5,383 nucleotides of DNA from a bacterium (lineage in GTDB: Bacteria; Bacteroidota; Ignavibacteria; Kapaibacteriales; UBA2268). Numbering within the stretch: the stretch's first letter is position 1; each line of letters starts with the position of its first letter. The notes below the pieces were generated by a model. That model was not told the DNA's origin, searched no databases, and saw only the letters and a list, made by a program, of their open reading frames with translations. Where the stretch lies: positions 1-5,383 of the forward strand of contig JAUHXN010000210.1 in NCBI GenBank assembly GCA_030426865.1, written 5' to 3'. This document shows positions 1 through 5,383 of the stretch, in pieces. Made by a program: the position numbers and the translations under genes.

Positions 1-1728
1 CTTTCGGAAGAGAAGGAAGAGCTAAACAAAAAGCCAAAAGCATTGAATTGGACGGAAGAGAAAATAGACATAAAGTCAGTGAATACCTTAAAGTTAACTA
101 AAGATGAGTTAGCTAAGTTAGGAATAGAAATCGACAGCAAAAGCTTTAAAGTAAATGCATTCGATAAGTACACATATACTATCAATCAGAAAAATGAAAA
201 GCAACGCGACTATTATAACCAAGATGAAGACAGAGATGCATTACCAACACCTGCTATGGTGACTACTTCTACTGGCTTCAAGACTCTTACTTTGTTCAAG
301 AAAGGGAATGTAGAAGCGACAGTGGATAGGTATAGATCTGAAGGTGAAGATGGGAAATTAGCTGAGAAGATAATTGCATTTTCAAAATATGAGTCAGAAG
401 AGACTGAAATTTTGAATAATGGTTCTTACTCTAGAGACCTACTCCTAAGAAATTCAGATAGTATTAATGTAGTTATGCTTAAATCTTATAAAACAACAGA
501 AGATGGTAGTGATGTAAATGTCTTATCGGATAGAAATGTAGAAGTTTACACTACAGATATGAATCGCAAGGATGTGGATGCTGTTATAAAAGCTACTCTA
601 GATTCACTAGCTAGCAAGAACACAACTCTAATTGAAGTTGAAGCAACTGAGGAAACATCTTCGAATGCCCCCAATAATAGAACAATCTATATGCCATTGG
701 AAAGTTTGGAAGAAGGTAAAAAGATAAAAATTACTAATGATGACCAAGAAGTAACTGAAGTTTATAAAGAAAGTATAATAAATCTAGATACAAGCTTTGA
801 TGACAACACAGTATTTGAAACATCAAACAATATTCATGATTTGAATAAAAGAGGTACAAGTTCTTCTATAGATACAATTGCAGAAAATGAATATCTTATA
901 AAAAGCGATGAACCGATACGTATAAAAATACATAATTATAACCCGAATATGAAGATAGTAAACTCGGAAAAATTCAAAGTTGTAGGGAAAGACACTATTT
1001 ATGAGAAGGATTCTTATATTCGTGATATTTCTCAGCCAAGAGAGTTTTCAAAAGAAGAAAAAGAGAGAATGAAAAAAAGAGGCACAAAAGTTTATCATAT
1101 CGAAAGCGCTAGTTCTGTGACTATTAATAATGTAACGATGCAGGACTCTAGTATCGTTGATATCAAAAACAGTGATTCCAAATCAGATATACCTAATGAA
1201 TTAAAAGTAGCAAATATGTCATTCGAAATGCTCGATTACAACATCAACGAGTTAATCCCTATCGAGATTAGCTTCGATGGAGTGAACACTGACTTTATAG
1301 TATGGTACGAAGCAACTGAGGAGTTTTTGACTAAGCTGCCATCTAACTTATTAGAAAAAATCAACCCAGAATTAGTGGCTATTAGCGAGCAAGCTCAACA
1401 TTGTGATAATGCACCTATTGAGAAAGATAATGCGGTTATGGACGTTTGGAGCGGTTGTTCGGGAGCTATCAAAGAAATGAAAGTATATCCTAATCCAGCA
1501 ACTAGTAACTCTAACGTGGAGTTTGACTTAGATGACAACAGAATAATCTCGATAGCTGTATATGATTTATCAGGTAAGCTAATAAAGAACGTAAAAAGTG
1601 GAATGGCTCTTGACAAAGGTAACAACAATAGACCTCTTAACTTAAATGGAGTAAATCCCGGATTGTACTACGTGGTAGTCAAATCTGATAGAGGTGAACA
1701 AGCACTACAGAGAATAATAATAGAATGA
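1..1728 (+). CDS. Secreted protein of unknown function with C-terminal T9SS type A sorting domain (5' partial)
   Basis: Frame 1 is open from the first base to the TGA at 1726-1728, giving at least 575 residues. The true start and any signal peptide lie upstream. The TTG at 43 is not a credible start, because the frame stays open before it and no ribosome site precedes it. Numbering residues from base 1, most of the protein (about 1-465) is hydrophilic, rich in Lys, Asp, Glu and Asn, with no membrane segment, and matches no family I recognise. A more conserved-looking stretch at 418-460 contains LIPIEISF and WYEATEEF. Two cysteines, C468 and C486, may form a disulfide just before the tail. Residues 494-575 are a typical T9SS sorting domain: KVYPNP, then VYDLSGKLIK, then GLYYVVVKS and a basic/hydrophobic end, RIIIE. 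Such domains send Sec-exported proteins across the outer membrane and are usually cleaved by PorU. I infer a cell-surface or released protein. The sorting domain is near certain; the function is unknown. Confidence 0.9.
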   Translation, partial: LSEEKEELNKKPKALNWTEEKIDIKSVNTLKLTKDELAKLGIEIDSKSFKVNAFDKYTYTINQKNEKQRDYYNQDEDRDALPTPAMVTTSTGFKTLTLFKKGNVEATVDRYRSEGEDGKLAEKIIAFSKYESEETEILNNGSYSRDLLLRNSDSINVVMLKSYKTTEDGSDVNVLSDRNVEVYTTDMNRKDVDAVIKATLDSLASKNTTLIEVEATEETSSNAPNNRTIYMPLESLEEGKKIKITNDDQEVTEVYKESIINLDTSFDDNTVFETSNNIHDLNKRGTSSSIDTIAENEYLIKSDEPIRIKIHNYNPNMKIVNSEKFKVVGKDTIYEKDSYIRDISQPREFSKEEKERMKKRGTKVYHIESASSVTINNVTMQDSSIVDIKNSDSKSDIPNELKVANMSFEMLDYNINELIPIEISFDGVNTDFIVWYEATEEFLTKLPSNLLEKINPELVAISEQAQHCDNAPIEKDNAVMDVWSGCSGAIKEMKVYPNPATSNSNVEFDLDDNRIISIAVYDLSGKLIKNVKSGMALDKGNNNRPLNLNGVNPGLYYVVVKSDRGEQALQRIIIE

Positions 1729-1758
1729 TTATAAAATAATTACCCTCATCCTCATGTT

Positions 1759-1799
1759 AAGCCCAAAGGCCTGTACCACTTCGGTGGTATGGGCTTTTT
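1759..1799 (+). terminator. Rho-independent terminator of the T9SS cargo gene, cUUCGg loop
   Basis: The hairpin begins 30 bases after the stop codon at 1728. The outer stem AAGCCCA (1759-1765) pairs with TGGGCTT (1790-1796). The inner stem TACCAC (1774-1779) pairs with GTGGTA (1784-1789) across a TTCG loop closed by C-G, the very stable cUUCGg tetraloop. The two stems stack directly on the 3' side, while the 5' side has an 8-base bulge (1766-1773) containing the palindrome AGGCCT. A run of five T follows at 1795-1799. No T-run would follow on the minus strand, so it works only for plus-strand transcripts. Confidence 0.85.
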
Positions 1800-1806
1800 A
1801 TATTTT

Positions 1807-1838
1807 CAGAATGATTCCTTCGTTTTACTCAGGATGAC
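1807..1838 (-). repeat. Probable copy of a dispersed GTCATCCTGAG-type intergenic repeat
   Basis: Read on the minus strand from 1838, the sequence begins GTCATCCTGAGTAAAACGAA and continues GGAATCATTCTG. From memory, this resembles a short repeat (GTCATCCTGAG, a few variable bases, then CGAAGGAtCt) scattered between genes in many Bacteroidota and other bacterial genomes. This copy has an A-rich variable centre and one extra A after CGAAGGA. Its potential to fold is weak: only TCCT (1816-1819) against AGGA (1831-1834). It sits between the two terminators of convergent genes, a usual place for such elements. Only one clear copy is visible here, so family membership rests on recall. Confidence 0.5.
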
Positions 1839-1894
1839 GAGGTTTCGTTGAGACTTTTTGTAGTACAATTTATGAAATTACTAGTCCTATTTAT

Positions 1895-1926
1895 AAAAAA
1901 AGAGCCACCGATAATCGGCAGCTCTT
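1895..1926 (-). terminator. Rho-independent terminator of the FKBP gene
   Basis: On the minus strand the RNA reads AGAGC-UG-CCGA-UUA-UCGG-UG-GCUCU followed by a run of U (the A-run at 1895-1901). All 11 stem positions pair, two of them as G-U wobbles. On the plus strand those same two positions become C-A mismatches and no T-run follows. The element is therefore built for leftward transcription. It starts 29 bases past the stop codon of the FKBP gene. Confidence 0.85.
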
Positions 1927-1954
1927 CTTAAATTATCTTAACAAGTAATGATAA

Positions 1955-2650
1955 TTACTTAGTAGGATTAACCTTGATTAAATCTACATCAAAAATCAAT
2001 ACTTCGTTCGGACCAATAGCTCCAGAGCCTTGTGCTCCATAAGCTAATCCCGGAGGGATAAAGAATCTAACTTTACCACCTTCTTTCATCAATTGAAGAC
2101 CTTCAGTCCAACCTGGTATAACACCATTAAGAGGGAAAGTAATTGGCTCACCTCTTTGAACAGAACTATCAAATACAGAACCGTCAATCAAAGTACCGTG
2201 ATAATGAACTTCTACTTTATCTGTAGCAACTGGGCTTTTACCAGTACCTTCAGTTAATACCTTGTATTGTAAACCACTTGCAGTAGTTTTAACGCCTTCT
2301 TTAGTTTTATTAGCAGCTAAGAATTCTTCCGCTTTCTTGATGTTGCCAGCAGCAGCTTCTTGTTGCTTTTTCATTCTTTTTTCTTGAACTTCTTGTTGCA
2401 AAGTCATCAAAACTGTTTGTATTTGTTCGTCAGTCAACTTAGAATTATCTTTGAAAGAGTCATCAATACCTTGCTTGATAAGATCTGTGTTTAACAATAG
2501 GTCATCAGTCTTGAGGTTTTTACCCCATTGATTCCCGATTGCGTATGCTAAAGAATCTTGTTTAGTCTTCAATTCTACTTGAGCATTAGTGTCGCTGCAC
2601 GCTAAAGATAAAAATACAAGTCCAGCCACTAGTAGGTTAATTATTTTCAT
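1955..2650 (-). CDS. FKBP-type peptidyl-prolyl cis-trans isomerase, probable lipoprotein (Mip/FkpA-like)
   Basis: This 231-residue protein should catalyse cis-trans isomerisation of X-Pro bonds in exported proteins. Residues 1-17 are a short signal peptide ending LSLAC. Cys18 is a likely lipidation site, although Ser at -3 is not the usual Leu. Residues about 27-115 form the helical FKBP N-terminal domain (SLAYAIGNQWG, then a Gln/Lys/Glu-rich helix at 84-113), which mediates dimerisation in Mip/FkpA relatives. Residues about 125-228 are the FKBP catalytic domain. Against human FKBP12 the active-site pocket is present: Y150, F160-D161, F172, V177-I178, W181, Y204 and F220, so it should be active. 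The length is normal for the family. The ATG start is supported by AAGGA (2661-2657) six bases upstream and by the signal peptide. The gene is transcribed alone, has its own terminator, and diverges from ribH. Periplasmic or outer-membrane anchoring is inferred; the family assignment is secure, but a precise symbol is not. Confidence 0.95.
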   Translation of the reverse strand: MKIINLLVAGLVFLSLACSDTNAQVELKTKQDSLAYAIGNQWGKNLKTDDLLLNTDLIKQGIDDSFKDNSKLTDEQIQTVLMTLQQEVQEKRMKKQQEAAAGNIKKAEEFLAANKTKEGVKTTASGLQYKVLTEGTGKSPVATDKVEVHYHGTLIDGSVFDSSVQRGEPITFPLNGVIPGWTEGLQLMKEGGKVRFFIPPGLAYGAQGSGAIGPNEVLIFDVDLIKVNPTK

Positions 2651-2701
2651 AAATATTCCTTAAAATTTTAATAAAATGTTATTTTCACTTTTTACAAGTT
2701 A

Positions 2702-2709
2702 CAAACTTA
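2702..2709 (-). promoter_or_regulatory. Candidate Bacteroidota-type -7 box for the FKBP gene
   Basis: On the minus strand this reads TAAGTTTG, an exact match to the TAnnTTTG -7 element recognised by the Bacteroidota primary sigma factor. It lies about 52 bases before the FKBP start codon, leaving room for a short leader. I see no good TTTG -33 box at the expected distance upstream, so the call rests on one eight-base match in an AT-rich region. Confidence 0.35.
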
Positions 2710-2730
2710 CATAATTAAAGTCTTTTAACT

Positions 2731-2737
2731 AAGAAAG
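2731..2737 (+). promoter_or_regulatory. Ribosome binding site that sets the ribH start
   Basis: AAGAAAG, a weak purine-rich Shine-Dalgarno-like stretch, ends seven bases before the ATG at 2745. The alternative in-frame TTG at 2739 would leave one base between the site and the start codon, too close to work. This favours ATG 2745 and removes two residues (Met-His) from the longest possible reading frame. Confidence 0.5.
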
Positions 2738-2744
2738 ATTGCAT

Positions 2745-3212
2745 ATGAATAAAATATCTTCAGAAAAAGTGAACAAAAATTACAACATTGCCGTAATAAC
2801 TACAAAATGGAACGAAATAATAACTGAAAAGTTACTTTCAGGTAGTATTGAAGCATTGACAAAACATGGGATTACTGATGAGAACATCACTGTAGTCACA
2901 GTTGATGGGGCTTATGAAATAGCGCTAACTTGCAATGCATTAGCTAAAACCAAAAGGTATGATGGTATTGTTGCATTGGGATGTGTAATAAGGGGCGAGA
3001 CTCCTCATTTCGATTTTGTCGCAGGTGATTGCTCACGAGGAATCACGGATACGATGCTTGAAACAGGTGTACCAATCGGATTCGGATTACTAACTACTGA
3101 CACTTCGGAACAAGCGTTTGCTCGTGCTGGTGGTGCCAAAGGAAACAAAGGATACGAATCTGCTGAAACAACTTTGAATATGATTACGATTTTAGAACAA
3201 ATAAAAGGTTAG
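2745..3212 (+). CDS. ribH: 6,7-dimethyl-8-ribityllumazine synthase (RibH)
   Basis: RibH catalyses the penultimate step of riboflavin synthesis. It condenses 5-amino-6-ribitylaminouracil with 3,4-dihydroxy-2-butanone 4-phosphate to form lumazine, in cytoplasmic pentamers or 60-mer shells. From ATG 2745 the protein is 155 residues, the usual size. Family motifs appear in order: the aromatic ring-stacking position (W22, Phe in Bacillus subtilis), GAYEI (55-59), ALGCVIRGETPHFD (77-90) with catalytic His88, GFGLLTTD (112-119), and RAGGAKGNKG (127-136) with phosphate-binding Arg127. His88 and Arg127 fall at the same numbers as in the B. subtilis enzyme. Two usual residues differ: the proline normally following GAxEI is Ala60, and the proline before GA is Asp54. 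No other rib gene is in the window. The 55-base gap to the next gene has no terminator, so the two may share a transcript. No FMN riboswitch is visible upstream. Confidence 0.97.
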   Translation: MNKISSEKVNKNYNIAVITTKWNEIITEKLLSGSIEALTKHGITDENITVVTVDGAYEIALTCNALAKTKRYDGIVALGCVIRGETPHFDFVAGDCSRGITDTMLETGVPIGFGLLTTDTSEQAFARAGGAKGNKGYESAETTLNMITILEQIKG

Positions 3213-3267
3213 TGCTATAAATAGTTGCTACTAAGGTTTAGAAAATAAAAAATAGAGTGGTCCAATA

Positions 3268-5383
3268 ATGTTTAGAATATTAACATTACTAATTGTTTCC
3301 TTATGCACAATTAACCTTTTCGCTCAAGAAATTCAGCTTACCAACTGGGAAGCTTATACTTCAATGTATAATGTCAATTCCCTTCATCAAGATGGCAATA
3401 AAATATATGCCGCTACAAGTGGTGGGGTTTACTTTGCGGATCTCAACAGCGGTGATATAGATCAATTTACCAACGTAACCGGTCTGAGTAGAATAGACGC
3501 TAAGTATATAGTCCATCAGGAAGAGTTCGATAAGGTCTTCGTGGGTTATAATGATGGTGTATTCGACATTTACGAAGACGGTGAATGGAAGGCCATATAT
3601 GACATTGAGAATGCTGGATTCGTTAAAGCAAATATCAACTATATTCTACCTTATAATAATAAATTATACATAGCAGGTGGTTTTGGATTAGTTGTATTTG
3701 ACCACGTTGAAAATGTGACTATAGAAGATGTCAAAAGGTTTGGTGATCTGAACATAGGAACCGAAGCTAGAACAATTAAGATTCACGATAATAAGATATG
3801 GCTGGCTACATCAGCAGGTATAGTCTATACTGACTTAGATAATAGTCTAGCAAATAGAAGTGATTGGAAATCGATTGTTCCAATTGAAACTTTTCATGAT
3901 GCAGATATTCTTGATATAGAATGGGTTAACGACTCCCTATACGCTACGTCAGGTGACCGAATTTATAGTTGGAATGGAGAAAATTTACAATCAGTATTCG
4001 AATATCCAACTAAAGATATTTTCGGATTGGACTCAAAAGACAATAAGTTATATTTTTTCCGTGAAAAGGATATTAGAGATTACCCTTATGATGTACGTTT
4101 GACGAAAATAGATGACTCTATCAACGATATCCAATTCGATAATAATAGTGATGACGTTTATTTAGCTTCATCATCTGGACTGAAAATAGCCAAGCAAGAT
4201 ACAACTCTTTCTTTAGAACCAAACTCACCCCTATCAAATGGTATAGCACATATACACGTGTCAGATGATGGCTCGCTATGGATTGGTACTGGTAATTTCA
4301 CTGGCAATGGTGTTATGAGCTTTAGAAATGGAGTATGGGATTATTATAACCGAAATACGAATCCTGAATTCCTAGCTAATAGTGTAGTAAACGTGAACGA
4401 ACTTAGCGATGGTACAATTACTGCTAGTACTTACGGTGGTGGTGTTTACCTTATTCCTCCTACGCCGACTAGCGAAACTGATACAATAGTGAATATATCA
4501 GCTTTCAATAGCCCTTTAGTCGGAACAGGTGGCTCAGGTAACTTCGTTATAACTGGAGATGTATTCGATGATGAGTTTGGTAATGTTTGGATCGTGAATT
4601 GGGGTAATAGTGGTTCGGGTCCACTATTTGTTGTCCGAACTCCAACAGGAAACTACGAGACTCTTTTCAATTGTGCTGGTTCAACTAGGAGAGTAATGTA
4701 CAAGACAGCAATTGATTTCAATGGGACTAAGTGGGTGTCATCAGCTGGTACTGATGTGACATTTTCAGGGACGGAGGTAGCTGTCGGTTTAGCATATTAC
4801 AACGAAATGAGAACCCTCTCTGACAAATCAGATGACATTTGTGGTATGTTTACAGTAAATAATTCTGATATGACAAGTAATAATTCACAAGCTTTAGCAT
4901 TCGATAAACAAGGAACACTCTGGATAGGTACAATAAGTGGTGTTAATAGAGTGATAAACCCAAGTGCAGTTATGAATAATGGAACACCAATATTCGTGAA
5001 TATAAGATCTCTTGCTAATCTAAATGTAAGAGAAATAGTAGTTGATGCGCTTGATAACAAATGGATAGCAACTGCAAGTGGTTTGATTGTAGTTGACCCC
5101 GATGGTGAAAATGTACTACAGACTATAACTACTGATAATAGTCCTTTACCAACTAATAACTTGTTTGCTTTGGCCTATGATGAAAATTCTGGGAAAATGT
5201 ATGTAGGAACTGACAAGGGATTGTACAGTGTACAAACCAATGCCGTAAAGCCAATTGCTGAATATAATATCAAAGTGTACCCACAACCTTTTGATACTAA
5301 GAGAAATAAGCTGATGACCATAGAAGGATTAGCAGAAAACTCAGATTTACGTATTGTTACAGTTAACGGTGAGTTAGTTAGGA
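3268..5383 (+). CDS. porZ: Probable T9SS component PorZ, double beta-propeller protein (3' partial)
   Basis: ATG at 3268 opens a frame that runs to the window edge without a stop (705 codons seen). An in-frame TAG at 3253-3255 and a signal peptide (hydrophobic 4-18, likely cleavage after LFA19, before Q20) fix the start. AGAGTGG at 3254-3260 is a weak ribosome site. A first propeller (about 26-325) carries blade motifs KIYAATSGGVY (45-55), VGYNDGVFDI (92-101), LYIAGGFGLVVFD (133-145), IWLATSAGIVY (177-187) and VYLASSSGL (297-305). A second (about 326-656) has two-component-regulator-type repeats: DDGSLWIGT (333-341), FGNVWI (437-442), GTKWVSS (486-492), QGTLWIGT (548-555), DNKWIAT (596-602) and GKMYVGT (642-648). 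Then KVYPQPF (669-675) and IEGL begin a sorting-domain-like tail cut by the window. This order matches PorZ, which in Porphyromonas gingivalis works with PorU at the cell surface and binds anionic LPS. The alternative is a propeller-bearing T9SS cargo. Confidence 0.8.
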   Translation, partial: MFRILTLLIVSLCTINLFAQEIQLTNWEAYTSMYNVNSLHQDGNKIYAATSGGVYFADLNSGDIDQFTNVTGLSRIDAKYIVHQEEFDKVFVGYNDGVFDIYEDGEWKAIYDIENAGFVKANINYILPYNNKLYIAGGFGLVVFDHVENVTIEDVKRFGDLNIGTEARTIKIHDNKIWLATSAGIVYTDLDNSLANRSDWKSIVPIETFHDADILDIEWVNDSLYATSGDRIYSWNGENLQSVFEYPTKDIFGLDSKDNKLYFFREKDIRDYPYDVRLTKIDDSINDIQFDNNSDDVYLASSSGLKIAKQDTTLSLEPNSPLSNGIAHIHVSDDGSLWIGTGNFTGNGVMSFRNGVWDYYNRNTNPEFLANSVVNVNELSDGTITASTYGGGVYLIPPTPTSETDTIVNISAFNSPLVGTGGSGNFVITGDVFDDEFGNVWIVNWGNSGSGPLFVVRTPTGNYETLFNCAGSTRRVMYKTAIDFNGTKWVSSAGTDVTFSGTEVAVGLAYYNEMRTLSDKSDDICGMFTVNNSDMTSNNSQALAFDKQGTLWIGTISGVNRVINPSAVMNNGTPIFVNIRSLANLNVREIVVDALDNKWIATASGLIVVDPDGENVLQTITTDNSPLPTNNLFALAYDENSGKMYVGTDKGLYSVQTNAVKPIAEYNIKVYPQPFDTKRNKLMTIEGLAENSDLRIVTVNGELVR

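Noticed and set aside
43..45. TTG as start codon of the left-hand gene
   Set aside because: The frame is open back to base 1 and no ribosome site precedes the TTG; the gene simply begins outside the window.
640..1322. Exact 14-base direct repeat (GAAGCAACTGAGGA at 640-653 and 1309-1322)
   Set aside because: Both copies are in frame and encode EATEE in a Glu-rich protein; with no longer flanking similarity this is best explained by composition.
1395..1628. Minus-strand open frame of 77 codons inside the T9SS cargo gene
   Set aside because: It lies wholly opposite the conserved sorting-domain region and has no recognisable protein features; it is a shadow of the real gene.
2739..2741. TTG as start codon of ribH
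   Set aside because: It is only one base from the purine-rich ribosome site, whereas ATG 2745 is correctly spaced and gives the standard family length.
4797..5060. Minus-strand open frame of 87 codons inside the PorZ-like gene
   Set aside because: It lies opposite clear propeller-blade motifs on the plus strand and resembles no protein; it is a shadow frame.
3268..5383. A frameshift or pseudogene as the reason the PorZ-like frame has no stop
   Set aside because: The frame is continuous with regular propeller motifs up to the last base; the missing stop is due to the window edge.
1..5383. Defence system, CRISPR array, insertion sequence, tRNA or rRNA
   Set aside because: I saw no regular spaced repeats, transposase motifs, terminal inverted repeats of an insertion sequence, or structural RNA signatures on either strand.

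Overview
This window looks like chromosomal DNA from a member of the Bacteroidota (FCB group). It is AT-rich. Two of its four genes carry type IX secretion system (T9SS) hallmarks, a secreted FKBP isomerase has a lipoprotein-like signal peptide, and one promoter-like site fits the Bacteroidota TAnnTTTG -7 box. I cannot place it below phylum level. A deep branch such as the Ignavibacteria or Kapabacteria is possible but not demonstrated.

Layout, left to right. (1) Positions 1-1728 hold the 3' part of a plus-strand gene whose start lies outside the window. It encodes a charged secreted protein of unknown function that ends in a T9SS type A sorting domain. (2) Positions 1729-1954 lie between convergent genes. 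They hold a plus-strand terminator with a cUUCGg loop, a copy of what looks like a dispersed GTCATCCTGAG-type repeat, and a separate minus-strand terminator. (3) Positions 1955-2650 (minus) encode a Mip/FkpA-like FKBP peptidyl-prolyl isomerase, probably a lipoprotein. (4) Positions 2651-2744 are a divergent regulatory region. (5) Positions 2745-3212 (plus) encode ribH, lumazine synthase. The ATG at 2745 is the start, not the in-frame TTG at 2739. (6) From 3268 to the right edge (plus) runs a long reading frame without a stop. It encodes a double beta-propeller protein with a signal peptide and a C-terminal sorting-domain-like segment, best read as PorZ of the T9SS.

How the genes relate: the first gene encodes a probable T9SS cargo, and the last a probable component of the cell-surface complex (PorU/V/Q/Z) that processes such cargo and attaches it to the cell surface. 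The FKBP may help fold exported proteins in the envelope. ribH is a housekeeping riboflavin gene, and no terminator is visible between it and the PorZ gene. I found no defence system, mobile element, CRISPR array, tRNA or rRNA. The most open question is the function of the first protein's large N-terminal region.
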